From Kiritimatiellia bacterium (GTDB lineage Bacteria > Verrucomicrobiota > Kiritimatiellia > RFP12 > UBA1067), in NCBI GenBank assembly GCA_028686345.1, contig JAQUCE010000026.1, positions 1 through 52,536 of the forward strand: a stretch of DNA of 52,536 nucleotides. Reading direction: 5' to 3'. The position numbers and the translations under genes were made by a program. Positions 28,441 to 37,765 of this stretch are shown piece by piece. Positions within the stretch are counted from its first letter, which is position 1; each line of letters opens with the position of its first letter. Under the pieces are notes generated by a model. It saw only the letters and a list, made by a program, of their open reading frames with translations, was not told where the DNA came from and made no database searches.

Positions 28441-28498
28441 GCAAAAACGATACCAATTATCGCAATGTAATTCAACCTCAAACGCCAAACTTCAAACG

Positions 28499-29788
28499 TT
28501 AAACCTCCTTCTGATAAGCCTGGGGGATGTAGGCAGCGCATTTTTTCGCTGCAAAGATGGGGGCAAAGCGGGTGAACCGCGGCAGCCCGTTCTCAAGCGG
28601 CACATCCGCCCACACATCGCCGATCAGAGGCCGCGCATATTTCACAAACGCATCGGTGACATCAATGCGGTTCGGGGCGATCCACTCTTGCGGGAAAAAG
28701 CGCTCGCTGTTGGCAACCACATCCAGCGGCACCTTGTCATAGCGCACCTTGTACAGTTCGCCCGGCTCGCGCAGAATCGTCGCCATATACCCATTGCCGT
28801 CTTTCCGCGCAATCTCAACCGCATAGCGCCCTGACTCATAGGCCTCCTGTAAATCCACCACGGAAGCCAGCGGCGCGGAGTGACGCTGATCCGTACCAAC
28901 GGTTTGACCGCGGGCCTTGCCAGTGGCTCTCAAACCCACGGAGTTGAGATAGGATACGATCGTTGACTGCGCAGTGCGGTCGCTGGCGCCAAAGTTAGTG
29001 TGGCCGAAAGAGTCCTTCTGCACACCGATATCACCCACATCAAAGCCCTCGCTGACAACCACGATGCAGCGTCTGCTGCGCTTCAGCTCATCGTTGACCA
29101 GGTCGGCCATCTCGTGCATTGAAACGCCGGACTCTGTCAGATAGATCTGAAGCGGCAGCCGACGCTCAGGATCGGCCAGACGTGCCGCCGCTGGAATAAA
29201 ACCGATCTTGCGTCCCATGGCCTGCAGCACCAGAACCGGGTCCGCCGGGCAGGAGCCCGCGTTTTCCTCGTTGGCGCACAGCAGATTAGTGGCCCAATAG
29301 CGGGCGGTCGAGCCGTAACCAGGGGTGTGGTCAACGAGCTTAAACTCCGCGTCGCCCACATCGTTATCAATTGTTTTGGGCACGCCGATTGAGATCAGCT
29401 CCATCCCCTTGCTGGCCGCAATCTGCGCGATTTTATTGGCTGTGTCCATCGAGTCATTGCCGCCAGCGTAAAAGAAGTAGCCGATGTTATGCGCACGCAG
29501 CACCTCAACCACCCGCTCAAAATCCTGCTCCTGCGAGCTTCTGAGCTTGTAGCGGCAGGTTCCGATCGCACCCGCCGCGGGTGTGGATTTCAGCAGAGCG
29601 ATCTCCTTGTCATCCTGTGCGCTGATATCCAGCAACTCCTCTTTCAGCACCCCTTCAATCCCGTGCCAGGCACCGTAGATGTTCCCGAAAATATCCGGGT
29701 AGTCGCGGCAGGCATCAATGACACCGCGGATTGAGTTGTTGATCACAGCTGTGGGACCGCCCGACTGGGCAACTAAAACATTCTTCAT
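28499..29788 (-). CDS. 6-phosphofructokinase, PPi-dependent type
   Basis: The protein has 429 residues from the ATG at 29788, which has GAGGAG nearby. The N-terminal MKNVLVAQSGGPTAVINNS, the YFFYAGGNDSMDTANK substrate loop, PKTIDNDVG and GRKIGFIPAAARLAD place it in the phosphofructokinase family. GGNDS in place of GGDGS marks the pyrophosphate-using group that replaces a glycine with aspartate at the ATP/PPi selectivity position. It converts fructose 6-phosphate to the 1,6-bisphosphate, reversibly if PPi-linked. Cofactor assignment is inference. Confidence 0.9.
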   Translation of the reverse strand: MKNVLVAQSGGPTAVINNSIRGVIDACRDYPDIFGNIYGAWHGIEGVLKEELLDISAQDDKEIALLKSTPAAGAIGTCRYKLRSSQEQDFERVVEVLRAHNIGYFFYAGGNDSMDTANKIAQIAASKGMELISIGVPKTIDNDVGDAEFKLVDHTPGYGSTARYWATNLLCANEENAGSCPADPVLVLQAMGRKIGFIPAAARLADPERRLPLQIYLTESGVSMHEMADLVNDELKRSRRCIVVVSEGFDVGDIGVQKDSFGHTNFGASDRTAQSTIVSYLNSVGLRATGKARGQTVGTDQRHSAPLASVVDLQEAYESGRYAVEIARKDGNGYMATILREPGELYKVRYDKVPLDVVANSERFFPQEWIAPNRIDVTDAFVKYARPLIGDVWADVPLENGLPRFTRFAPIFAAKKCAAYIPQAYQKEV

Positions 29789-29816
29789 CTTTATTCTCCT
29801 CTTTCCAAGTTGTTCT

Positions 29817-30848
29817 TCAAAAAAACTGCATACTGGTCTTTTTATACTCACGCACAGAGAGCAGAAGCTGCCCCCCACTCAAACCGCAATCATCAGCGAT
29901 CCTCTGAAACAGAGATTGCGTATCCTGCCACGCGGTTGTATGAATCATGGCAAATAAATTAAAGGGAAAGGACTCTAACATCGGCCTTTCATAGCAGTGC
30001 GTGACCTCCGGACACCCGGAGACGCGGCGACCGACCTCCGGGATCTCGGCCTGAGGCACATTCCAGCAGCACATTCCATTGGCCAAAAAACCAACCTTGC
30101 GATGACGCAGCAGCAGCCCAATCCGACGCATCACACCTGATTTTTGCCAAAGCGTCAGAGTTTCCAGCAGTGCGCCCTTGTCAAGGCCGAGATGATTTGC
30201 GAGCTGACCGTAAAAATCAGCGGTCACGGGGAGGTCGCCCTCCAGATAGCGGACAATCGCCTGCTGCGCCGGGGTCAGCTCATAGCTCTCGGCACTGTTC
30301 AGATCAATCGCGGGACGCGCCTCCATCTGCTCATCGCGCGGCCCTTTGCGCAGGTCAAAAACCACATCAATCTTAAAGCGGTTTAAAGCGGGAAGTTCGT
30401 AGATATTATACGGCGCGCACTTTGCGCGCAGCGCGTCCAGCTCCCGCGAAAAGCTGTTGGCCGGCGCTGCCAGAGTAAACCAGAAATTCGGCCACTCCTG
30501 CTCCCCGGGTGCGCCGGCACTCTCCAACGGAAGCTCATCAACCCACCCCCGCTGATAGGCATGGGTGACACCACGCAGAGCAACAATATGCTGTGCCACG
30601 GTGGGGATCTGCTCCTCCGGAATCCTCATGCAGCAGAGAGCGCTGCAATACCCGAGCCGACGCGAGTCGAAAACCGCCCCGAAGCGGCGTGCCTCTCCGC
30701 TGTCCAGCAACCGCTGAACAAAGCTGATGACCTCACTCTCGCTCGTGCCGCAACGCTCAGCCAGCGCGGCGAACGGCCGCTCGGCAACTGGAATTCCCCT
30801 TTGCACAGCTACGAGCAAGCCTGCCTCTTGATCATTCATTTCAAACAT
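29817..30848 (-). CDS. Fused siroheme decarboxylase AhbA-AhbB (NirDL-like, AsnC-fold)
   Basis: The protein has 343 residues, twice a single AhbA or AhbB. The first half has an AsnC/Lrp-type winged helix followed by RRFGAVFDSRRLGY, the AhbA-type loop. The second half begins LTPAQQAIVRYLEGD and has MRRIGLLLRHRKVGF, the AhbB-type loop carrying the histidine needed for decarboxylation. The enzyme removes acetate-chain carboxyls from siroheme to give 12,18-didecarboxysiroheme, on the alternative heme or heme d1 route of sulfate reducers, archaea and denitrifiers. A GAGGA ribosome site precedes the start. No other heme gene is nearby, and it lies 28 bp before the pfk gene. Confidence 0.85.
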   Translation of the reverse strand: MFEMNDQEAGLLVAVQRGIPVAERPFAALAERCGTSESEVISFVQRLLDSGEARRFGAVFDSRRLGYCSALCCMRIPEEQIPTVAQHIVALRGVTHAYQRGWVDELPLESAGAPGEQEWPNFWFTLAAPANSFSRELDALRAKCAPYNIYELPALNRFKIDVVFDLRKGPRDEQMEARPAIDLNSAESYELTPAQQAIVRYLEGDLPVTADFYGQLANHLGLDKGALLETLTLWQKSGVMRRIGLLLRHRKVGFLANGMCCWNVPQAEIPEVGRRVSGCPEVTHCYERPMLESFPFNLFAMIHTTAWQDTQSLFQRIADDCGLSGGQLLLSVREYKKTSMQFF

Positions 30849-30980
30849 TCACAAAATCCTCTAAAAATTACAAAATGAATATCAGAGATTAGCAAATTAA
30901 AGCACGGTTGTCCAAGCCGGAAATTATTAGTCAGCACACGCGAATCGTGCATATTGCCGGACAACCTTCAAATCATTGCT

Positions 30981-31045
30981 GTCCACCGCATAGCGGAGGA
31001 CATACTTATGTTGCAATAAAGTAAATCCGCCGTTATACGGTGGAT
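30981..31045. repeat. R2 REP-like long hairpin (degenerate copy)
   Basis: GTCCACCGCATAGCGGAGGA pairs with the later CCGCCGTTATACGGTGGAT across a short AT-rich middle. The same hairpin is at 34451-34513, 41130-41193 and 52333-52397, with a half copy at 41091-41120. It lies between the ahbAB and rhaM genes, downstream of rhaM, where it could also fold as a transcript end. Confidence 0.75.
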
Positions 31046-31121
31046 TATTGCACCGATTTGCAGATGCGCCCAGCGCACTGGACATAAGAGAAGAGTATTA
31101 TTCGGCACTCCAGCGATTTTT

Positions 31122-31460
31122 TTAGTCGCAGTGAAAAACCTCTTCCATGCCGGCCCACCACTCTCCCTCAGCCCGGTCCGCAAGCGGCTCGTGACATGGC
31201 TTGCAGACATCCCACCACGCCTGCGTTGCAGGATCAGCGGCCATCTTGGCACCATCAGCTTCAATGTCGTCACCTGTGTACTCGAAGTAGCTGAACAGAT
31301 AGTGGTTGCCATCAGGTAACTTACGCAGATAGATCGAGTAGTTGTGAATATTACACTCCGCTATCATTCTCAGCACATCCGGCCATACATTGGCATGCAG
31401 CTGCACATACTCTTCAAGTTTTTCAGTTTTAACTTTTATAACCGATCCATATCTTTTCAT
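31122..31460 (-). CDS. rhaM: L-rhamnose mutarotase
   Basis: The protein has 112 residues, the typical family length. Motifs: the opening VIKVKTEKLEEYVQLHANVWPDVL, with the conserved histidine after the strand, YSIYLRKLPDGNHYLFSYFEY with its tyrosine pair, and a final WWDVCKPCHEPL. It interconverts the alpha and beta anomers of L-rhamnose. It is the intact member of a rhamnose-related group that includes a rhaT remnant just upstream and a broken AraC regulator. Confidence 0.93.
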   Translation of the reverse strand: MKRYGSVIKVKTEKLEEYVQLHANVWPDVLRMIAECNIHNYSIYLRKLPDGNHYLFSYFEYTGDDIEADGAKMAADPATQAWWDVCKPCHEPLADRAEGEWWAGMEEVFHCD

Positions 31461-31496
31461 ATGCCCCCCTTTTTTTGCCGTGTCTTAGCCCTAGCA

Positions 31497-31643
31497 CTAA
31501 TCCTTGCAACCTGTTGTCATTTCAGCCGGCACAGCCGTGCCAAAGCCGGCAGAGATACCAATCGCGATCGCATAGGTGAGTGAGAAGCCGATATGGCGAA
31601 TCGCGACGCCAAAGGCCATGCCGTCAAATATTATGGTCTCCAT
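31497..31643 (-). pseudogene. Remnant of an L-rhamnose/H+ symporter (RhaT-like)
   Basis: Only 48 codons remain, from an ATG at 31643 to a TAG at 31497. The stretch FGVAIRHIGFSLTYAIAIG and the following SAGFGT-VP match the signature transmembrane segment of RhaT permeases, which elsewhere reads like FGLSMRYLG followed by IAIG-CAGFGT. The rest of the gene, about 340 residues in the family, is gone. Its place between rhaM and the URO-D-like gene supports a rhamnose role for the ancestral cluster. Identification by pattern alone. Confidence 0.6.
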
Positions 31644-31647
31644 AATT

Positions 31648-32874
31648 TCAACCTTCACCAAACGCGCCTAGGTTCAGCGGATACTGGCCGTACTTCCGTA
31701 CCAGCTTGACAATCATGTCGTATGTTTTTCCTGAAACATCCGAGGCAACCGAGTGGTCGGACTGGAAGATATATCCACCGCCTTTGGCGGCATTCAGTCG
31801 ATGCAAGACCTCGCGCTTGATTTCATCCGGCTTGCCGCGCTCCCACGCCTGAATATCGCTGTTGCCACAGAGACACATACCATCTTTGTATTGGCGTTTC
31901 AGATCCACCGCATCCATGCCCGCCTTTGCTTCAAGCGGGTTATAACCATCAACTCCAATATCAATAAAGTCCTGAAAAATGGAGTGTACATTGCCGCAGC
32001 CATGATAGATCACCGGCAGATTGCGTTTATGCGCCTCGCCAACGATTTTAGCCAACCAAAGTTTGAAAAACTCGCGCCAATAATCGGGCGAGAAAAACAT
32101 CCCATTCTTGTAGGCGACATCCCCCCAGACAACGAAACCGTCCAGCAACCCATCCGCAGCCTCCATCGACGCGCGGGCGCACTCCGCATAGTACGCTCCG
32201 ATGCGGTTGATCACAGCACCCATGCGTTCAGGGTACATCCCCATCCAGAGCATGAAGTTCTGCTGGCCGATCAAACGCGTTAGACACTCAGAGACCTCGA
32301 TCATGCTGCCATAAACAGGGAAGTCAGGGCGCAGCGATTTAACAGTGTCAATCCAGGCTGGTGAATTACGTTGAAATCCATCCCCCACCCCGGCAATCTG
32401 ATTGTCCCCGGGCGAGAAGAACCGGCGCGGGTCACCCGGATCATCAAACTCAGCTGCTTCAAGCTTTTCAAAGGTGTCAACCTCCCAGGCGACCATCTCA
32501 GGCATGGGGGTATCGAATTTTTTGCGCATAACCGCACCGAAGCCGGTCCTGACTGTAACCTCCTCGGTGCTCTCGTCAAGCGTTTCAAATGGGCGTATCC
32601 ACGGATCCATATTGGGGACCGTTGTAATCCAATCCAGATCATAGTGGTAATATGGATTGGCATCATCGGGCAGGCCAAGTTCCTTCCGCCAGCGCTGAAT
32701 GAATCCACCCCAGAAAAAATCGCTGATCGGCACCCTGTCAGCCTCCTGATGCGCCAGGGTTTTATTCATGCGCTCAAGCTTCATTAGTGTGTTTGGCTTA
32801 CGCACCTCTTCTGAAGCGCAACCAACAGTGTCGAACATTCCAGCCATAATTAGTATCTTTGTACAAGCGTTCAT
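31648..32874 (-). CDS. Uroporphyrinogen decarboxylase-superfamily protein (MtaA/CmuA-like)
   Basis: The protein has 408 residues from the first ATG; a later ATG at 32784 (MKLERMNKTL) is the usual start of the core domain, and neither has a clear ribosome site. The TIM-barrel URO-D fold shows in RVPISDFFWGGF near the start, IYHGCGNVHSIFQDFIDIGV, and the C-terminal GGYIFQSDHSVASDVSGKTY. Members of this branch are corrinoid-linked methyltransferases or uncharacterised proteins expanded in PVC genomes, often in sugar clusters. True heme synthesis is unlikely because the key arginine pattern of HemE is not evident. Function not assigned. Confidence 0.82.
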   Translation of the reverse strand: MNACTKILIMAGMFDTVGCASEEVRKPNTLMKLERMNKTLAHQEADRVPISDFFWGGFIQRWRKELGLPDDANPYYHYDLDWITTVPNMDPWIRPFETLDESTEEVTVRTGFGAVMRKKFDTPMPEMVAWEVDTFEKLEAAEFDDPGDPRRFFSPGDNQIAGVGDGFQRNSPAWIDTVKSLRPDFPVYGSMIEVSECLTRLIGQQNFMLWMGMYPERMGAVINRIGAYYAECARASMEAADGLLDGFVVWGDVAYKNGMFFSPDYWREFFKLWLAKIVGEAHKRNLPVIYHGCGNVHSIFQDFIDIGVDGYNPLEAKAGMDAVDLKRQYKDGMCLCGNSDIQAWERGKPDEIKREVLHRLNAAKGGGYIFQSDHSVASDVSGKTYDMIVKLVRKYGQYPLNLGAFGEG

Positions 32875-33049
32875 ATTTACAGGAGTTGATGATAATTATA
32901 ACACTATGGAAAACTTCAATATATGTCTGATCGCATTTAATTTGTGTCTTTTTAACTCAACAACTTACGAAAGTGATTCTTTTAAAATCGTATTTATGCG
33001 ACAGGAGTTGAGAGGGTAGCAGCCACGAATCGCGCCTTTTAAATTATGT

Positions 33050-33907
33050 TCAACCTCTTGCATTACGCCGGAATGCAGCGGGTGGCACCTTCACGATCTT
33101 CTTGAACACGCGGCTGAAGTAGGCCCGATTGGGAAAGCCCGTTGCCTCTGCAATCGCATCAAGGCTCTCCTCGCTTTGAAGGAGCAGCTGGCTGGCTTCG
33201 CGAATCCGCATCTCTAGCACATATCGCGCTGGAGTACAGTCGTAATAGTGCTTGAAAACGCGCCCAAAGCAGCCCGCACTCATGCCCGCTTTCCGGGCCA
33301 ACACCTCATTGTTAAGATTACCGTTGATATTGTCTTCGATGTAAGTTTTCACAACCGCTAAGGCTTCCGGAATAGGCGGACACCAGCGCAACTCAGACCG
33401 CGCCAGGACAACCTGCAGCAGGGCCAGGCTGGTGCGGTAGATGGCATCAGTGGGCTCCCAGTTTTAAGCGGCAGAGATCAGTGCCATCAGATCTGTGATC
33501 AGACACTGCTCCGTGTTGCGGATCGGCAGCAAAACAGGGATCGGCACCTCTCCAAGCAGTATCTCGCTAAAGCTGAAAGCCATCCACAGATTTGACACAG
33601 GGTTCTCGCCCAGGCAATGGAAATAGCGACGATCAGGAATCAGCATTATTTTATCAGGGGTAAGCTCGAAAATATTGTCATTGTAAAGCACGCAATGACC
33701 AGGAGCACTGTTGTAATAGAGTCTCCAGAACGGGCTGAAGACACTCGGGAAGTTCCACGCGCTGTTCGCCGGTAAATAGCCGCTCTCATGCAATATGATC
33801 TCCGAACGCCCTGGTTTAACACCCACTGGATAGAACTCAACCCCGACCCCCGAGAAGGGCGATTCATAAGCACCTCTGTTAACGCGTCCTCTTACAGTAT
33901 ACGGCAT
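33050..33907 (-). pseudogene. AraC-family transcriptional regulator with one premature stop
   Basis: From the ATG at 33907, which has GGGG about 7 nt upstream, the frame is continuous for 285 codons except for a TAA at 33464-33466 (codon 148). The N-terminal part is a cupin-like sugar-sensing domain. The C-terminal 100 residues are the double helix-turn-helix (VLARKAGMSAGCFGRVFKHY and AEATGFPNRAYFSRVFKK). The stop lies between the two domains, so without readthrough the product would lack the DNA-binding part, unless an internal start makes a separate HTH protein. It sits close to rhaM and the URO-D-like gene and probably controlled them. Confidence 0.85.
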
Positions 33908-33931
33908 AACAACCCCTGTTAAATACAACAA

Positions 33932-34776
33932 TCTTACAATTTGCGGGCTAGAGGTGCAAGTTACAAAGTTATAATTTGGCTGCGCAGTGGAATAGCGTTG
34001 CAGGAGTTTAGTCTTTAGGCTGTAGGCGTTTAGGGCTTCTAATCACAATCCTAATCGTCACACCAACATCGCCGCACAGCATCGTCGGCCGTGTTCTGAT
34101 TTAGTTCAAGAAAGACGCGCCCTGAGGTGTAGGGTTGCTTCCAGAATGTCCGCCTTAGCCTTGGCGAAGGAGGATGAAGCAATTTGTGTGTGCCAGGTGG
34201 CTGTTCGTCAAAGGCGTACCAAGGGATTTCATGATCTTTGCTTGGCTCTTCCATCTTCGTCCCGCAAGCGGGTCTACGCAGTGGCATGGCGGAACTATGC
34301 CGTACAAGTGCCGTCAACCTTACACATTTCAACTTGGATGAAGCTTGCAAAGCGTAAACTTTGTCGCAAACCTTGTAAACTTTGTCGGAGCGGAATGAGC
34401 GCGCTACGTTGTTTTTTTGAGGTGAAAAATCTTAGAGGTGAAAAATGGGTGTCCACCGCATAGCGGCGGACATACTGAAAGCAACATAGTATATCCGCCG
34501 CTATGCGGTGGATGATTGCAAATCAAACCGCAATATGGGTCGACAGACAACTTTTTGAAAAGAGCAATTAATTGTCCCTTGCAGTCGCATAAGCGACTAG
34601 ATCCGGTGCTGGGCGCGGAATAGAGAGGTGCGCGAGTGATGAGGTCGCGTCTTTTGTGCGGGAGCAACGTAGCTCCGATTTCCAATCGGACTGTCCGGTT
34701 GGAAACCGGACCTACAGACGTTCGACTTCGCCTTCCTGGTTGACGATGGCGGTAACGACGCTGGTGGACGATTTTA
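33932..34776. repeat. Repeat-filled gap: R5, R2, R3 and R4 modules
   Basis: After about 150 bp without recognised content come R5 (34095-34275) and R2 (34451-34513). R3 with its GC-rich lead-in is at 34600-34716 and a short R4 piece reaches 34776. In R5 the hairpin tip is filled: TTGCTTCC and GAAGCAA (34135-34182) enclose a 34-bp palindromic module containing CCTTAGCCTTGGCGAAGG. No gene is supported; small frames here only follow the repeats. Confidence 0.8.
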
Positions 34777-34821
34777 ACGGAATAAGACACAAATTAAACG
34801 CGATCAGACATAGACGAAGCT
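34777..34821 (+). promoter_or_regulatory. 45-bp element shared with 37766-37810, upstream of the DUF5703/GH95-like gene
   Basis: This block begins ACGGAATAAGACACAAA, continues with CGCGATCAGACATAGACGAA and is 41/45 identical to the block before the next large secreted-protein gene. Its distance to the start codon is 84 nt. Sequence on both sides differs between the two sites, so the match is confined to the element. Likely a shared promoter or operator. Confidence 0.6.
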
Positions 34822-34905
34822 GCCGTTGAGTTGCTACTATAAAAACATTCTGGGGAAGAAATACACATCAATTGTATTTTCATGAAACACAAAAGAGGTT
34901 AAGAG

Positions 34906-37719
34906 ATGATACAAACAAGGAAAAAATGTTGCCGAACCGCTGCCATCGTATCTTTAACGCTTTTAACAAGTGTTAATTTGCATCTCTTTGCAACGGAAGC
35001 TCCGGCGCTGGACAGTTGCAATGTAATCTGGGACACCCCCAGCCGGGATATGCACGGCTCAATGCCGATCGGCAATGGGGATATCGGCGCCAACCTCTGG
35101 ATGGATGAAAATGATAATCTGGTTTTCTATATCAGTAAAACCGACAGCTGGGGCGACAATGGCAGGCTGCTTAAGATCGGACGGGTGCGTGTTTCGCTGG
35201 AGCCCAACCCGATCACTGGTGCAAACACCTTCCATCAGGAACTCAATCTGACAAACGGCGAGATCATCTTTAATATCAAAGGCGCGAACCCAACCACGAT
35301 CCGTTTATTTGTTGATGCCAACAACCCGATCATTGATCTCTCGATCAACTCTGCTCAGCCCATTAAATCCGCCGCCAAGGTTGAGCTGTGGCGAACTGAA
35401 CAGAAAAAGATAGCCTCGCAGGTTGCCAGCCCCTTTTGGAATGATCCTCAAAAAAGAGAGCTTACGGTTGAACCGGATATTGTTGTCACGAACTATGCGG
35501 GCGGCATTGCCTGGTATCACCGCAACATAAAGTCAGTCGGCCCTGATATGAGCATGAAATTCCAGGGGCTTGATGATTACCCTGGCTATACCGACACGCT
35601 GCTGCACCGCACATTCGGCGCGGCGGTCATGGGCAAGGGTGCGAAAAAGTTAGACGATCTTGCGCTCGAATACAGCGGAACAGATCATCACTACCAAGTG
35701 CAAGTCATGACACAACACCCCGCCACCGAGAGCGAATGGCTCACTGCCATGGAGCGCCAGATAGCGGCAACTGCCGGCAAATCCCTTAAAGTGCGTTATG
35801 CGGCGCACTGCCAGTGGTGGAACAACTTTTGGCAGCGCAGCTGGATATCGATTAGCGCCAACGCAGCCGCGCCGGAACAAAAGGCCACCACCCTGATACC
35901 CCCCAATGATTTAAAGATCAAGGTTGGCGTTGACCAGGGTGGCGGCAATCAGTTCGTAGGCGAGATCGGCAGACTCTCACTCTTTAAACGCGCGTTAAGT
36001 GCAGCTGAAATAGCCAAGTTGCTCGCAAACCGCGACGCGCTGGAGCGTGCCGCTGATACAGAGCTAATCTATACCGCCGCACCGGAAATCAGCGCCGAAC
36101 TTAAGGATTTATCGGATTGGAGCACCTCTCCTGAAACAACCATCGAAGCCTGGGTCAAACCAGAGCAGCTCGGTGGCGGCGGTGCCAGGATTATTGACAA
36201 GATCTCTGTTGGCGGCTCTGACGGGATCTTGCTGGACACCTACCCTGGCAACAGCCTGCGGCTGATCTGCGGCAGCAGAAAAATCAACGCCGGAGGTGAT
36301 GCGCTGCCGGCCGACAAATGGAGCCATGTGGCCGTTGTGATCAGTGCTGAAAACCAAACGTTGGAACTCTATCTGAACGGCAAATCCGTTGCACACGAAC
36401 AGGTTCGTACTGACCTGCCGCCAGATTTAGTTGTTACCAGAGCCTATAACCTGCAACGCTACATCGATGCCTGCGGTGCCCGCGGGAGCTTTCCTGTCAA
36501 ATTCAACGGCTCGATCTTTACCGTTGACTATAACAACGACCCGGATGACCGCCGCTGGGGCCAGGGCTACTGGTGGCAGAATACCCGCCTGCCATATCTC
36601 AGCATGACGATGTCCGGCGACTTTGAAATGATGCACTCGCTCTTCCGTATGTATGCCGACGATATCTTCCCGCTCTGTCAGTTCCGCACAAAAAAGTACT
36701 TTGGCTACGAGGGTGCCTATTTTGCAGAGTGCATGTACCCATGGGGGGCTGTTTTTTCAGAGACCTACGGCTGGGACAAACCCTACAGCGAGCGGGAAGA
36801 TCCGCTGCAGCGCAGCAAGTGGCACAAGTGGGAGTGGGTCTGCGGCCCTGAGCTGGTTTTCATGATGATGGACTACTGCGAGTATAGCGGCGACCAGGAT
36901 TATCTAAAGGCGAAGGTCGTGCCGATTGCCGATGCGGTTATATCGTTCTTCGAGAGTTACTACAGTACTGGGGATGACGGCAAGTTGGTCATGCATCCCT
37001 CACAGGCCTGTGAAACCTGGATTGTCTGCACCAATCCAATGCCGGAGTTGGCAGGGCTGCACGCCATCACAGAGCGTCTGCTGATGCTGGACGAGAAACT
37101 TGCCACCCCGCAGCAGCGGCTTGGCTGGCAGGCCTTCTTACGCAAATTGCCGCCGCTGCCCACGCGCGACACTCCGGATGGCAGAGCACTCGCACCTGCG
37201 GAAAGATTTGCCAGTAAGATCAATGTTGAGAATCCAGAGCTCTATGCGGTCTTTCCATTCCGTCATGTGGCTGTTGGCAATCCAAATATCGAACACGGGG
37301 TCAACGCGCTTAAACACAGGTGGGATCGCGGTGCCTTCGGGTGGCGACAGGATGATATCTTCATGGCCTATCTCGGACTCGGGGATCAGGCGCGTGAATT
37401 TCTGGTCAAACGCGCCTCTACCTATGATAAAAACTCACGGTTTCCCGCCTTCTGGGGTCCTAACTACGACTGGGTGCCGGATCAAGACCACGGAGGCGTG
37501 ATGATGAAGGCCGTGCAGTCCATGCTGCTGCAGGCTGATCCCTATAGCAGAAAACTCTACCTCCTGCCAGCGTGGCCCAAAGATTGGAACGTTGATTTCA
37601 AACTTCACGCCCCCTACCAAACTGTTATCGAATGCTCTGTGAAGCATGGCAAAGTCGAAAAGCTCAAAGTCACGCCCTCCAACCGGCGTAAGGATATTGT
37701 TATTAACGCTGATTTTTAA
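34906..37719 (+). CDS. Secreted DUF5703/GH95-like glycoside hydrolase with an inserted LamG domain
   Basis: The protein has 937 residues. Residues 1-28 are a signal peptide. A beta-sandwich follows (DTPSRDMHGSMPIGNGDIGA, the typical opening of this family), then WWNNFWQRSWISI at its end. Next is a LamG-like insert (about 325-505), and then the (alpha/alpha)6 catalytic barrel (ARGSFPVKFNGSIFTVD, WWQNTRLPYLSMTMSGDF, PNYDWVPDQDHGGVMM), ending in a beta domain. Related GH95 enzymes are alpha-L-fucosidases or galactosidases; the substrate here is not known. In the insert, strands of C-terminal LamG type precede those of N-terminal type, which looks circularly permuted. An AGAGG ribosome site precedes the ATG. 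Confidence 0.82.
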   Translation: MIQTRKKCCRTAAIVSLTLLTSVNLHLFATEAPALDSCNVIWDTPSRDMHGSMPIGNGDIGANLWMDENDNLVFYISKTDSWGDNGRLLKIGRVRVSLEPNPITGANTFHQELNLTNGEIIFNIKGANPTTIRLFVDANNPIIDLSINSAQPIKSAAKVELWRTEQKKIASQVASPFWNDPQKRELTVEPDIVVTNYAGGIAWYHRNIKSVGPDMSMKFQGLDDYPGYTDTLLHRTFGAAVMGKGAKKLDDLALEYSGTDHHYQVQVMTQHPATESEWLTAMERQIAATAGKSLKVRYAAHCQWWNNFWQRSWISISANAAAPEQKATTLIPPNDLKIKVGVDQGGGNQFVGEIGRLSLFKRALSAAEIAKLLANRDALERAADTELIYTAAPEISAELKDLSDWSTSPETTIEAWVKPEQLGGGGARIIDKISVGGSDGILLDTYPGNSLRLICGSRKINAGGDALPADKWSHVAVVISAENQTLELYLNGKSVAHEQVRTDLPPDLVVTRAYNLQRYIDACGARGSFPVKFNGSIFTVDYNNDPDDRRWGQGYWWQNTRLPYLSMTMSGDFEMMHSLFRMYADDIFPLCQFRTKKYFGYEGAYFAECMYPWGAVFSETYGWDKPYSEREDPLQRSKWHKWEWVCGPELVFMMMDYCEYSGDQDYLKAKVVPIADAVISFFESYYSTGDDGKLVMHPSQACETWIVCTNPMPELAGLHAITERLLMLDEKLATPQQRLGWQAFLRKLPPLPTRDTPDGRALAPAERFASKINVENPELYAVFPFRHVAVGNPNIEHGVNALKHRWDRGAFGWRQDDIFMAYLGLGDQAREFLVKRASTYDKNSRFPAFWGPNYDWVPDQDHGGVMMKAVQSMLLQADPYSRKLYLLPAWPKDWNVDFKLHAPYQTVIECSVKHGKVEKLKVTPSNRRKDIVINADF

Positions 37720-37765
37720 CTGCCAAATACGCGAAAAATACGAAATGGTGCCGCAGCGGTCTCTG

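Noticed and set aside
28441-28498. CGATA-ATTGG-TATCG palindrome between pfk and the 691-residue gene as a terminator
   Set aside because: A 5-bp stem is too weak, and a following T-run of only five is common by chance.
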